A stretch of DNA of 44,157 nucleotides from NCBI RefSeq assembly GCF_946408925.1, contig NZ_CAMJUE010000011.1:1-44157 (forward strand). Reading direction: 5' to 3'. The notes under the pieces were generated by a model. The model was not told the origin of the DNA. It made no database searches and saw only the letters and a program-made list of their open reading frames with translations. This DNA is from an uncultured Methanobrevibacter sp. (GTDB taxonomy: Archaea; Methanobacteriota; Methanobacteria; Methanobacteriales; Methanobacteriaceae). Positions 27,168 to 35,805 of the stretch are shown here, piece after piece. The position numbers and the translations under genes are program-made. Within the stretch, counting starts at the first letter, position 1, and each line of letters begins with the position of its first letter.

Positions 27168-28331
27168 TTAGCATTCATTTAATTTAATCAGAATATTTTT
27201 AATATCATCAATTCCCGCATCAGTCTTTATGCCTATTGGGTTGTAATGAGTTTTTATAGCTTTAAATCCATTTTCTTGAAGTTTGTTCAAAATTAAGTCA
27301 AATTTGGGAGCACTAATTTTTAAAGATTTGCAGATGCTGTGAACATCATAGTATGTTGCAGGGGCATCTGATTCCACAAGACATTTGTTCAATAATTTCA
27401 AAGCATCCTTTTCGGTGTTTATTTTTTTGTTGTCTGCTTCTTCAATCATCTTTTGAATAAATTCTCCATCCTGGATATCTCCCAACCATAAAGGACCTGC
27501 ATGAACTAATTTTTCACCACAAACCGGACATGTTTCATCGATGGGACTTGCAAGGCCATTGCTTGTCTGTCTGTGCAGGCAATTTTTACAATGGCTGATA
27601 TAACCTATATTTTTCAAGGATTCATCAGTTCTTTTTGAACCCTTTTCAATTTCCAGATATAATCTCATATAATGTTCAGTACTGTGGGACATTTTTACTT
27701 TAATGAACTTTGCATATTTTGAAAGTGTAAGTGCAACAAAACCTGCTAAAATTCTAATTCCGGTTTCATGGCAGTATTCACTTTTATAAGGCTTTGAATT
27801 GTATTTGCGAATACATGGTTCCTGATATGTTCCGCACAGTGCGGAAGTGTCTGTTGCAGTAACACATAACAGGGAATCTCTGCGAGCACAGTATCCCGCT
27901 GAATCAAGAAATGGAGAAGGGGTTCCAAAGGGATCAATATCGATGACATCAAATTCCCCACGTTTCATCCTCAAAAACATGCTGGCGTCATGATTGTATA
28001 CTTCAACATCCTCCAAATTATTCAGTTCAATATTGTGTTTTTCATAATGATTGGCGGTTTCGCTAATGTCATTGATTGAAACTTCACCCACTCCGGAAAT
28101 TTCATTTTTATATCTTACGCCCCTAATTCCGCTTCCGCCAAACAGATCACAGATATTTATTTCACGGTCCTGCTCTTTTTGAAATACCTGAATGGCAAGA
28201 ATGGATAAATCTCTATTCAGCTCCATGTGAGGATTATAAAAAACGGGTGCTTGTGATGAGATTTTTTCAAATTCTGGAAATTCTATTTTGGTCAGTCCTT
28301 CTTCAATACTTTTTATTTTATACTCTTCCAT
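27168..28331 (-). CDS. trm1: tRNA (guanine-26,N2)-dimethyltransferase
   Basis: 387 residues. It methylates G26 of tRNA twice, from SAM. NICDLFGGSGIRGVRYKNE is the SAM loop, and VIDIDPFGTPSPFLDSA carries the catalytic D-P-F-G motif. A zinc ribbon follows at about 245-275 (CKNC...CPVCG). The C-terminal domain is winged-helix-like. It diverges from the aminotransferase gene across under 100 bases. Confidence 0.95.
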   Translation of the reverse strand: MEEYKIKSIEEGLTKIEFPEFEKISSQAPVFYNPHMELNRDLSILAIQVFQKEQDREINICDLFGGSGIRGVRYKNEISGVGEVSINDISETANHYEKHNIELNNLEDVEVYNHDASMFLRMKRGEFDVIDIDPFGTPSPFLDSAGYCARRDSLLCVTATDTSALCGTYQEPCIRKYNSKPYKSEYCHETGIRILAGFVALTLSKYAKFIKVKMSHSTEHYMRLYLEIEKGSKRTDESLKNIGYISHCKNCLHRQTSNGLASPIDETCPVCGEKLVHAGPLWLGDIQDGEFIQKMIEEADNKKINTEKDALKLLNKCLVESDAPATYYDVHSICKSLKISAPKFDLILNKLQENGFKAIKTHYNPIGIKTDAGIDDIKNILIKLNEC

Positions 28332-28425
28332 TCATTCTCACTCGCAGTTTTTTCTAATAACTAATATTTTAAATATTATTAGATTTAAATATATAGTATG
28401 ATTGATTATTTAATTGGTGATAATT

Positions 28426-29532
28426 GTGTCTGATATTAGAGTTCCTATTGCAAAACCAATAATTGGCGATGAAGAAATTGAAAATGTAGTTGAAGTATTA
28501 AAATCAGGAATGATTGCTCAAGGACCAAAAGTAGAGGAATTTGAGAAAAAATTTGCTGAATGGGTTGGAGCAAAATATGGAATAGCAGTAAATTCTGGAA
28601 CTGCTGCACTCCACACTGCCTTATTGTCATGTGGCATCGGCCCTGAAGATGAAGTAATAACAACTCCATTTACTTTTATTGCAAGTGGAAATTCAATTGT
28701 TTACACTGGTGCTAAACCTGTATTCGCAGACATTGATTTAAAAACATACACATTAAATCCGGAATCAATTGAGGGATTGATAACAGAAAATACCAAAGCC
28801 ATAATGCCAGTTCAGTTATATGGTCAATCTGCAAATATGGATGAAATAAATGAAATTGCAGAAAGATACGGATTGATAGTTATTGAAGACGCTGCACAGG
28901 CTCACGGTGCAACATGTAATGGAAAGAAAGTGGGAAGCCTGGGTGACATGTCCTGCTTTAGTTTTTATCCTACCAAAAACATGACCACTTCAGAAGGAGG
29001 AATCATTACAACTGATGATGAGGAGTTGGCTGATAAGGCTAAAATATTCAGAGCACACGGAGCAAGTGTAAGATATCATCATGATGCAATAGGATACAAC
29101 TTCAGAATGACTGATATTTCAGCGGCAATAGGTCTTGCACAATTGGAAAAAATAGACGGATTCAACGATCAGAGAATCGCTAATGCAGAATACTTAAATA
29201 ATGGTTTAAAAGATGTTGATGGAGTTATAACTCCATATTGTGCTGACGGATCAAAACATGTATATCATCAATACACAATCAGGGTTGAAAAAGGAGACCG
29301 TGACGATTGGGTTGAAATAATAAATTATTGTGGTGTGGGAACAGGTATTCATTATCCAATTCCACTGTACAACCAACCAATTTACAAATATCTTGGCATT
29401 GAAGGGGATTGTCCTAATGCAGAACTTGCTGCAGACAATGTAATTTCCCTGCCTGTTCATCCTTCCCTAACAAAAGAAGATTTAGATTTAGTAATTGAAG
29501 CTGTTAAAACCGCTTCTGAAGAGTTAGATTAA
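28426..29532 (+). CDS. DegT/DnrJ/EryC1/StrS-family PLP aminotransferase
   Basis: 368 residues, fold-type I aminotransferase of the sugar-modifying family. The PLP lysine is Lys184 in SFYPTKNMTTSEGG; the cofactor Asp lies in IEDAAQAHGA. NSGTAALHTAL (phosphate pocket) and HVYHQYTIRV are also typical. It probably aminates a nucleotide-linked keto sugar for surface glycans, but no glycan genes are nearby, so the substrate is open. The frame reaches 28414; GTG 28426 is chosen because GGTGAT stands 5 bases before it and the product then opens V-S-D-I-R-V-P-I-A. Confidence 0.85.
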   Translation: MSDIRVPIAKPIIGDEEIENVVEVLKSGMIAQGPKVEEFEKKFAEWVGAKYGIAVNSGTAALHTALLSCGIGPEDEVITTPFTFIASGNSIVYTGAKPVFADIDLKTYTLNPESIEGLITENTKAIMPVQLYGQSANMDEINEIAERYGLIVIEDAAQAHGATCNGKKVGSLGDMSCFSFYPTKNMTTSEGGIITTDDEELADKAKIFRAHGASVRYHHDAIGYNFRMTDISAAIGLAQLEKIDGFNDQRIANAEYLNNGLKDVDGVITPYCADGSKHVYHQYTIRVEKGDRDDWVEIINYCGVGTGIHYPIPLYNQPIYKYLGIEGDCPNAELAADNVISLPVHPSLTKEDLDLVIEAVKTASEELD

Positions 29533-29542
29533 TTTCTAACTC
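29521..29542. terminator. Bidirectional hairpin between convergent genes
   Basis: GAGTTAGA (29521-29528) and TCTAACTC (29535-29542) pair perfectly around six bases; the aminotransferase stop lies in the loop region and the stop of the leftward gene starts at the edge. Confidence 0.65.
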
Positions 29543-29846
29543 ATTTCAACATTTTATTAACTGTATCAACCTTAACATCCAAAGTTCTGTTTTCCAAATC
29601 CCTTCTGTCATCAACCTTAATAACTGTGTATACCCTACCAACACCAACATTAAAAACAGCTTCCTGAGCCTTTGCTATTGCAGAATATAATTCTTCCAAA
29701 TTATCAGCTTCGATTTGGGTTCCCATTCCGGTAAGCTGGTAGTTAAGGCCGGAATCCTTGATTACCTGAACTGCTGCAGTTACATAATCTTTACACTCGG
29801 TTGTTTCACATCCAACTGGCAATATTGCAAAATCACATGTTATCAT
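29541..29846 (-). CDS. MTH1187-family (UPF0045) thiamine-binding-like protein
   Basis: 101 residues, a ferredoxin-like small protein of the family named after M. thermautotrophicus MTH1187. Relatives form tetramers and some bind thiamine or hydroxymethylpyrimidine. The family pattern is clear: ILPVGCETTECKDYV at the N-terminus, LTGMGTQIEADNLEEL in the middle and RVYTVIKVDDRRD. CAGGTG precedes ATG 29844-29846. The biological role is unsettled. Confidence 0.88.
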   Translation of the reverse strand: MITCDFAILPVGCETTECKDYVTAAVQVIKDSGLNYQLTGMGTQIEADNLEELYSAIAKAQEAVFNVGVGRVYTVIKVDDRRDLENRTLDVKVDTVNKMLK

Positions 29847-29897
29847 TTTTTCACCTGGTAAAATTATTTATTTAACTTTCTATAAATCAATTTAGTA

Positions 29898-30773
29898 ATG
29901 GTTAAGTTAAACAAAGATGAATTCAACGATCACATTTTTACAAGAATCAATAATCTGATTAATGATTATGAGTTGATTAGGGAAGGTGAACTGATAGCCG
30001 TGGCACTGTCCGGAGGAAAGGATAGTGTATTGACACTGCATGCTCTTAAAAATTATCAGAAATTTCTGGATTTTGATTTGGTTGCAATAAGTGTTGATGA
30101 AGGCATAAAAGGTTACAGGCAACATGGAATCGATTCCGCCATTAAGAATGCAAAGGACTTGAATGTGGAACTTGTTCAAAAATCATTCAAAAAGGAGGAG
30201 GGCTTTGCACTTGATGATATCTATCAGGAATTTAAAAGTGCATGCATCCCTTGCGGTGTTTTTAGAAGAAACATCCTAAACAAAACCGCTTATGAATTGG
30301 GTGCGGTAAAAATTGCAACAGGCCATAATCTGGATGATGAGATTCAATCTTTTCTAATGAGCTTTGCAAGAGGGGATACCATTAAATTCTCCAAGTTCGG
30401 CCCTGAACTTGATGTGATTCATCCCAAACTCGTTCCAAGAATAAAACCTTTATGGAACACACCCGAAAAAGAGGTGGGCATGTGGGCTGTAATAAACGAT
30501 ATTGATATTCATCTTGATGAATGCCCTTACTCACATTTGTCGCTCAGAGCTAAAATCAAGGAATTTTTAAACGTTAGTGAAGACCAATATCCCGGCATTA
30601 AGGTTAATGTGATGGAGTCTTTTAAACAGTTTTTAAATTTTGAAAATGATATAAACACAAACCTTAATGAATGTGATGTCTGCGGTGAACCAACTTCATC
30701 AAATGTCTGTAAGGCTTGTGAATTAAAAGAGTTAATTTCTCATAATTGCGAAGGCCATATATGCGATAAATAA
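29898..30773 (+). CDS. PP-loop tRNA-thiolation-like ATPase (TtuA/Ncs6/TIGR00269 type)
   Basis: 291 residues. The PP-loop SGGKDS is at 38-43; the catalytic/Fe-S pair Cys116 and Cys119 is in CIPCGVFRR; IATGHNLDDEIQSFLMS is the family's ATP-pocket segment; and a C-terminal zinc knuckle (CDVCG...CKAC) closes the chain. Such enzymes 2-thiolate tRNA uridines. The N-terminal zinc finger usual in this group is missing, and in-frame stops just upstream rule out an overlooked extension. No ribosome site precedes ATG 29898, and a TATA-like stretch lies about 29 bases upstream, so the message may be leaderless. Its last 42 bases overlap the convergent antiporter gene. Confidence 0.85.
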   Translation: MVKLNKDEFNDHIFTRINNLINDYELIREGELIAVALSGGKDSVLTLHALKNYQKFLDFDLVAISVDEGIKGYRQHGIDSAIKNAKDLNVELVQKSFKKEEGFALDDIYQEFKSACIPCGVFRRNILNKTAYELGAVKIATGHNLDDEIQSFLMSFARGDTIKFSKFGPELDVIHPKLVPRIKPLWNTPEKEVGMWAVINDIDIHLDECPYSHLSLRAKIKEFLNVSEDQYPGIKVNVMESFKQFLNFENDINTNLNECDVCGEPTSSNVCKACELKELISHNCEGHICDK

Positions 30774-31676
30774 TGCCACTAATATGAATCCTTCTTTTTT
30801 ATCATATTTTTCTTGTGTTTTACCGAATATGAAGCACAGTATTGTAACGGCTATCATGATTGCGGTGTCCACTATCATGCTTGAACTTATTGGTATTGCA
30901 CTTATTGCACTGCTTGCACCAAGTACGAATAATATGTTAAAGATGTTTGAACCTATAACATTACCTATAACCAACTGATTTTCACCTTTTCTTAAAGCGG
31001 TAATTGAAGTTACAAGTTCCGGTAAAGATGTACCTATTGCAACAATGGTTAAACCTACCAATGTTTCACTCATTCCGAGGGCCATTGCTATAGATGATGC
31101 GCTGTCAACAACCAGATCTCCACCAATAATGATTCCCGCAAGACCAACAACAATGAAAATTATGCTTTTTGGAGTTGACAGTTTAGGTTTTTCAACATAA
31201 TTGGTAGCACCGGATTGTCCTGCATTGCGAATGAGATAAAATACATATCCAATCAGAATTAAAAGCAATATTATTCCTTCTATGCTTGAAATGTCCCCGC
31301 CAATCAAAATGAAAACGGCCAGTAATACTGTAATGGCAACAAGGAAAGGCAGGTCTTTGTTGAGAACACTTTTCTCCATTAATAAATCGCCAAGCAATGC
31401 GGCTATACCGATAACCATCATTATATTAAACAAATTACTTCCAATAACGTTACTCACAGCCATTGCATTGCTGCCGGTCAGGGATGATGTGATTGAAACC
31501 GCTGCCTCAGGAGCGCTGGTTCCAAATGCCACAATGGTCAAACCGACAATGATTGTTGGCACCTTTAAAATTGCTGCAATGCTACTTGCACCGTCTACGA
31601 AAAAGTCGGATCCCTTAATTAAAAATACAAAACCTGCAAGCAATAAAACAACTTGAATTATAATTCCTGCATCCAT
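30732..31676 (-). CDS. Na+/Ca2+ (CaCA-superfamily) antiporter
   Basis: 314 residues, ten membrane segments. The two inverted alpha repeats are plain: TIVAFGTSAPEAAVS with GSNLFNIMMVIG in the first half, TIVAIGTSLPELVTS with GSNIFNILFVLG in the second. The Glu in each binds calcium. There is no signal peptide or large cytoplasmic loop, as in archaeal members. ATG 31674-31676 abuts the stop of the CBS-domain transporter gene, so the two are co-transcribed. The 3' end overlaps the convergent thiolation-like gene by 42 bases. Confidence 0.93.
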   Translation of the reverse strand: MDAGIIIQVVLLLAGFVFLIKGSDFFVDGASSIAAILKVPTIIVGLTIVAFGTSAPEAAVSITSSLTGSNAMAVSNVIGSNLFNIMMVIGIAALLGDLLMEKSVLNKDLPFLVAITVLLAVFILIGGDISSIEGIILLLILIGYVFYLIRNAGQSGATNYVEKPKLSTPKSIIFIVVGLAGIIIGGDLVVDSASSIAMALGMSETLVGLTIVAIGTSLPELVTSITALRKGENQLVIGNVIGSNIFNILFVLGASSAISAIPISSSMIVDTAIMIAVTILCFIFGKTQEKYDKKEGFILVALFIAYMAFAIMRN

Positions 31677-32999
31677 TTAATCTTCCTCTTTAATTTCTTC
31701 TTCAGGCCCCAAGTCCATAACGAGGATTTTATCAATTTGATGTCCGTCGAGATCAATAATTTCAAAAATGAATCTGCCGCAGTCGTATTTTTCTCCTTCA
31801 TTAGGAATAGTTCCACTCAAACTTAGGATGAATCCTGCAAGAGTGGTGTATCCATCTTCTTCTTCATCGGGCAGATTTTCTTTTAAATCAAATAATTCTT
31901 TAAATTTTTCAATCGGAAATCTTCCATCAATTAACCAGTTTCCATCAAGTCTTTGAACAGCTTTCGGTTCTTCATCTTCGTCGATTCCAGGAATGTCTCC
32001 AACAATGCCTTCAAGCAAATCGTTTAATGTGATTAAACCTTCAACACTGCCAAATTCATCTACAACAAGGGACATGTGCACATATTCTTGGTTTTCTTTG
32101 AATTCTCTAAGCAATTCCAATGTTTCAAGATGTTCAGAGACAACAAGCGGTTCCTTTACAATTTTGTGAATGTCAAATTCGTCTTCATTGAACAATGCCG
32201 CCAGGATATCTTTAGCTTGAACAACTCCTATAAAATCATCCAGTTCCCCACTGGCTATTGGAAATATTGACCTTTTACTTTCAATGATTTTTACCTTGTT
32301 GATATCACGGTCATCTTCAAGATCAATCCAAATGATTTCATTACGCGGAGTCATGATGCTTTCAACTTTTTGGTCATCAAGTTTGAAAACTCTTTTGATA
32401 ATGTCTTCTTCCTCTTGTTCAATTGTTCCGTCTTCTCTTCCTTCTTTAATCATTAACTCGATTTCTTCTTCAGTAACAATATCATCATTACGGTTTTCAA
32501 TTCTCATTAACCATAAAAGAAAACTGCTTGATTTAGCTAAAATAAAACTGACGGGTTTTGATACTTTTTCAAGAATGACCATGCTTTTGGCTACTTTGAG
32601 TGAAACCCGTTCAGGGTCATTCAATGCAATGACTTTAGGTACAATTTCACCAACAACCAATGTTAAATATGTTGTAATGATTACTACTATGGCCACACTA
32701 ATCGGTTCATTATATGGTATAAATGAAATTAGTTTTGAAAGAGGTTCGGCAAGAGTAACTCCACCAAAAGCCCCAGTCAAAACGCCGATAAGTGAAATTC
32801 CAATTTGCACTGTGGATAAAAATTCATTTGGATCTTCAAGTAATTCCATAACAATTTGTGCACGTTTGTCATTTTCTTCTAGGTATTTCTGCATTTTTGC
32901 TTTTCTAACAGATACCACCGCAAGTTCGGCCATTGATAAGTATCCTGTCAGTATAATTAAAATTAATATGATAATTATTTCGAGTGTCGTTCCAATCAT
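31677..32999 (-). CDS. CNNM/HlyC-CorC family membrane protein with CBS domains
   Basis: 440 residues. An N-terminal DUF21 transmembrane domain (four segments to about 160, with GEIVPKVIALND), a CBS pair (about 200-320, with SIMTPRNEIIWI and VDEFGSVEGLITLNDLLEGIVGDI), and a C-terminal CorC/HlyC domain (about 345-430). Relatives move or regulate Mg2+ and Co2+. The frame opens with a TTG at 33006-33008; ATG 32997-32999 is taken, though neither has a strong ribosome site. It is followed with no gap by the CaCA antiporter, suggesting shared control of divalent cations. Confidence 0.9.
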   Translation of the reverse strand: MIGTTLEIIIILILIILTGYLSMAELAVVSVRKAKMQKYLEENDKRAQIVMELLEDPNEFLSTVQIGISLIGVLTGAFGGVTLAEPLSKLISFIPYNEPISVAIVVIITTYLTLVVGEIVPKVIALNDPERVSLKVAKSMVILEKVSKPVSFILAKSSSFLLWLMRIENRNDDIVTEEEIELMIKEGREDGTIEQEEEDIIKRVFKLDDQKVESIMTPRNEIIWIDLEDDRDINKVKIIESKRSIFPIASGELDDFIGVVQAKDILAALFNEDEFDIHKIVKEPLVVSEHLETLELLREFKENQEYVHMSLVVDEFGSVEGLITLNDLLEGIVGDIPGIDEDEEPKAVQRLDGNWLIDGRFPIEKFKELFDLKENLPDEEEDGYTTLAGFILSLSGTIPNEGEKYDCGRFIFEIIDLDGHQIDKILVMDLGPEEEIKEED

Positions 33000-33018
33000 T
33001 TTTAACAAACCATTAAAA

Positions 33019-33234
33019 CTATTTTAAATCACTAGCTTTAATAAAACCAGTATTTTTGTATATTTTATCCTGCATTTCCTGCACTGCGAGGGATGCATCT
33101 TCTCTGGTGGCTACTTTTTGAAAAATACGTCTTGACTTTACTTTTAATGTTTTTCCACATACGCATTTGCGTGTAGCAACACCTTCCTTGGCGTATAATG
33201 CTCTTCCACAGTCGCATCGAAATATAAGATACAT
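33019..33234 (-). CDS. MTH1184-type zinc-ribbon protein (DUF1922)
   Basis: 71 residues. Two C-x-C pairs (Cys7/Cys9 and Cys24/Cys26) form a small metal ribbon, followed by a basic helical tail (VKSRRIFQKVATREDASLAVQEMQ). This matches the family named after the structurally solved M. thermautotrophicus MTH1184. The function is unknown; nucleic-acid binding is a plausible guess from the basic surface. It lies just upstream of the CNNM-type gene on the same strand. Confidence 0.85.
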   Translation of the reverse strand: MYLIFRCDCGRALYAKEGVATRKCVCGKTLKVKSRRIFQKVATREDASLAVQEMQDKIYKNTGFIKASDLK

Positions 33235-33298
33235 GATATTTTTTCCATTTAAAATTAATAGTAATTATAATATTATCGATATATTATATAAAAGTATT

Positions 33299-34468
33299 CT
33301 ATCCTCCAAATATTTTCATGAATAGTGGTATGAAAACTTTTGACGGTAAAATCACCAGAGTTGCAATGCTGACTCCTAAATTGGTTCCGATTACAACAAG
33401 AAGTATTCTGAAAATGTTGTTGTTCCATAAGTCTCTGAAACTTTCAATTTGTGCCAAATTCTTGATGTCACTTTGTCTGACTTTTCTGAATTTTGCTTCG
33501 CACAATCCTGAAAACCAACCTGCGGCAAGCAATGGGTGTATGATTGTTAAAGGTGCAACCACGCCTCCGACAATTGCAGATATGAGTTTTGATCCGGACA
33601 GTATTGATCCGATGAATCCCATAATCATGCTGATTGCGATAAATTCATATATGTTCCAGGTAATGTTTATCCCGCTAAAATATGCCAGAAAAAATATCAC
33701 AACGAAAAGAATCGGAATCATTGCCAGCAGTATCTTGACCCATGGAATGCCCTTTTTCTCATTTATAACTTCCAATTCCCTTAAGTTTGGCAGGGTTTCG
33801 GGATTGTCAAGATATCTTTCAATGCCGGGTTTGTGTCCGGCACCAACAACTGCAATTACATGGTCTTGAGGAATTCTTAAGATGCTTCCCGCAAGATATG
33901 CATCTCTTTCATGAACAAGCACCTCATGCACGCTTGGGGCCTCATCTTTAAACATTTCCATCAAATCATCGAGGTTTTCCGGATTTTTCAACTCTTCAAC
34001 ATCGATGTCTTCCTCATCGCCTAATCCGAAAACAGATCCGATTAGTCCAAACATAAATTTGGCTTTTTCGATAAATCCCATTTTATTCAGTGCCCTTTGC
34101 AGTGTAACATTTACGTCACGGTCAATAAGGGCAATTGGAATTCCCAAATCTTCACTGGCCTCAATGGCTCCAATCATCTCGGAACCTGGTGCAACATCAA
34201 GGTCAGCTCCGATTTTTGATTGGAAATAGCTTAAAAGGGTGCTTGTAAAAAACAATCCTACTTTGTTCTCTTTGATGATGTTGGTAACAGAAATTGTATC
34301 GTCTCTTTCAATTCCCATCATGTCTTCTTTCAATTTAGTGTATCGGGCTCTGTCAAGCTCAATGGCCACTACATCAGGTTGGTATTTATATATAGCATCT
34401 TTTACCTCATCCACACTTTCCTGTGAAACGTGAGCGGTACCTATAATTTTTAAACATTCTCTTTTCAA
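33299..34468 (-). CDS. TraB-family membrane protein
   Basis: 389 residues. The N-terminal TraB/PrgY domain (about 1-235) shows IIGTAHVSQESVDEV, VVAIELDRARY and the later VVGAGHKPGIERYL, with conserved His/Glu residues that make it a likely metal-dependent hydrolase. The C-terminal 150 residues hold about four to five membrane segments. In bacteria, relatives limit pheromone signalling; the archaeal role is unknown. The start is TTG 34466-34468 after GAAGTG; no ATG fits the family N-terminus. It runs in the same direction as comB, 39 bases upstream, but a TATA-like stretch separates them. Confidence 0.88.
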   Translation of the reverse strand: MKRECLKIIGTAHVSQESVDEVKDAIYKYQPDVVAIELDRARYTKLKEDMMGIERDDTISVTNIIKENKVGLFFTSTLLSYFQSKIGADLDVAPGSEMIGAIEASEDLGIPIALIDRDVNVTLQRALNKMGFIEKAKFMFGLIGSVFGLGDEEDIDVEELKNPENLDDLMEMFKDEAPSVHEVLVHERDAYLAGSILRIPQDHVIAVVGAGHKPGIERYLDNPETLPNLRELEVINEKKGIPWVKILLAMIPILFVVIFFLAYFSGINITWNIYEFIAISMIMGFIGSILSGSKLISAIVGGVVAPLTIIHPLLAAGWFSGLCEAKFRKVRQSDIKNLAQIESFRDLWNNNIFRILLVVIGTNLGVSIATLVILPSKVFIPLFMKIFGG

Positions 34469-34507
34469 AAAAACACTTCTTTGTAATTTCTAATAATATT
34501 ATGAAAT

Positions 34508-35194
34508 CTAAATATATAAAGTTAATTCATTATTCTCATATAAAGCCACATTGTCAGTAATATTTTTCATGCAACATAATTCAATGTCCTTTTCATAACC
34601 AAGTTCAATCAGCCTTTTTGAGGTTCGTGAATCAAAAAACGCTTCTTTTAACAGGTCATAATCTCGGCTTGCCAAAATGGCGGTTTTTGCATATTCGCTT
34701 AATTCATAATCTTCAAGATTTTCACATATCTGGTATAATATCTCACCGGAAGCCAGAAAATCTTCAATGGCGAATTCTCCCTTAACTCCTGCCATCACCA
34801 CATCTATATGATCATCGGCAAGCTGAATGCTTTTTTCCGCTACAGCCTTTGCGTTAACCATTGAGCCTACCAATACTTTTGATGTCATGTTTTCAAGTAT
34901 TCTTGTTCCGTTGCTTGTTGTTAAAATAAGAGTGTCCTGTGAAGTTTTCAAATCTTTGATTCCGCATGGTGTGTTTCCAATATCAAATCCTTCAATCTGT
35001 CTGCCTTTGCGTTCACCGGCAATAATGCCTCCAATTTTATCTTTTAAATTAATCGCTTCATCTAATGTAAAACAGGGAATCACCCTTTTGAAATTATTTA
35101 AAGCCAATGTTATTGTGGTGCTTGCACGCAGGGCATCTACCATAATGGAAACGTCCTTGCTTGAAGTTTTCTCAAAACTCAATGTAACTTTCAT
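34508..35194 (-). CDS. comB: 2-phosphosulfolactate phosphatase
   Basis: 228 residues. It removes phosphate from 2-phosphosulfolactate, the second step of the phosphosulfolactate route to coenzyme M. Family marks are VDALRASTTITLAL near the N-terminus, IAGERKGRQIEGFDIGNTP and LTTSNGTRILE. The frame is open to 35245, but ATG 35192-35194 (MKVTLSFE) gives the right N-terminus. No ribosome site precedes it and a TATA-like box is centred 27 bases upstream, so the message is probably leaderless. It diverges from the gene at 35232 with 37 bases between the start codons. Confidence 0.92.
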   Translation of the reverse strand: MKVTLSFEKTSSKDVSIMVDALRASTTITLALNNFKRVIPCFTLDEAINLKDKIGGIIAGERKGRQIEGFDIGNTPCGIKDLKTSQDTLILTTSNGTRILENMTSKVLVGSMVNAKAVAEKSIQLADDHIDVVMAGVKGEFAIEDFLASGEILYQICENLEDYELSEYAKTAILASRDYDLLKEAFFDSRTSKRLIELGYEKDIELCCMKNITDNVALYENNELTLYI

Positions 35195-35231
35195 GATGTA
35201 ATTTATATTGAATGATGATATATAATATATT
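35195..35231. promoter_or_regulatory. Compact divergent leaderless promoter pair
   Basis: TTTATATT (35202-35209) is centred 26-27 bases before the rightward ATG at 35232; on the other strand TTATATAT (35218-35225) is centred about 27 bases before the leftward ATG at 35194. Both fit the usual TATA-to-start spacing if transcription begins at the start codon. Each box lies next to the opposite gene's start, so the two promoters are interleaved face to face. Confidence 0.55.
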
Positions 35232-35750
35232 ATGAAAGTTGTCACAACACCGATGTGTGAGGAGATTGTAAAACTTGCGGGGATAGATGACTATGTCATA
35301 AACAAATTTCCACAAAAAAGCGATGGGGATTTGGCAGTACTTCTTTCTGAAAGCAGGGTTGACATGCCTGCACTTAGAATTAAAATAAACACTCCTTCTC
35401 AAATTTTTGAAAGCATAAAGGAGGTTTCCAAGCTCACATCCAATGAATTGGATGATGATGAAATATTGTCATTTTTCGATGGTTATGAATTCTTAAAAAA
35501 ATATCTGAATTCCAATTTCAAAAGGGACATTGATGTTAAGGTCTATTCGCAATTTTTAACTGACATTGTTTTGGATGTGGGATTTCGTATAGTTTCTGAT
35601 GATTATAAATATGTGATTTATCCGGATTATCTGAAAGATGAGGTTTTGGAAACGGACAATCTTGTTGAAATTCCTTCACATAATGAAATTTCTAAAAATC
35701 CCTTCAAAAAGGCAGAATTGAGATATGGGATTTTAGAAAATTTAATATAA
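35232..35750 (+). CDS. Uncharacterised methanogen protein next to comB and mmp7
   Basis: 172 residues, soluble, single cysteine (Cys9), with no signal or membrane segment. The N-terminus MKVVTTPMCEEIVKLAGI and the stretch DGDLAVLLSESRVDMPALRIKINTP look like a mixed alpha/beta fold; no catalytic motif is recognised. It lacks a ribosome site and is probably leaderless, sharing a 37-base promoter region with comB; 55 bases downstream is the methanogenesis-marker 7 gene. The company suggests a methanogen-specific function, perhaps tied to coenzyme M or MCR, but this is only context. Confidence 0.75.
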   Translation: MKVVTTPMCEEIVKLAGIDDYVINKFPQKSDGDLAVLLSESRVDMPALRIKINTPSQIFESIKEVSKLTSNELDDDEILSFFDGYEFLKKYLNSNFKRDIDVKVYSQFLTDIVLDVGFRIVSDDYKYVIYPDYLKDEVLETDNLVEIPSHNEISKNPFKKAELRYGILENLI

Positions 35751-35805
35751 TATATGAATTAAAAATTATTTTATTACACAATTGCATTTTTAAAGAGTTG
35801 TTAGT

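Noticed and set aside
32284-33027. 247-codon + strand frame opposite the CNNM-type gene
   Set aside because: It is antisense to clear DUF21-CBS-CorC coding sequence; its Ser/Ile-rich make-up is that of a shadow frame.
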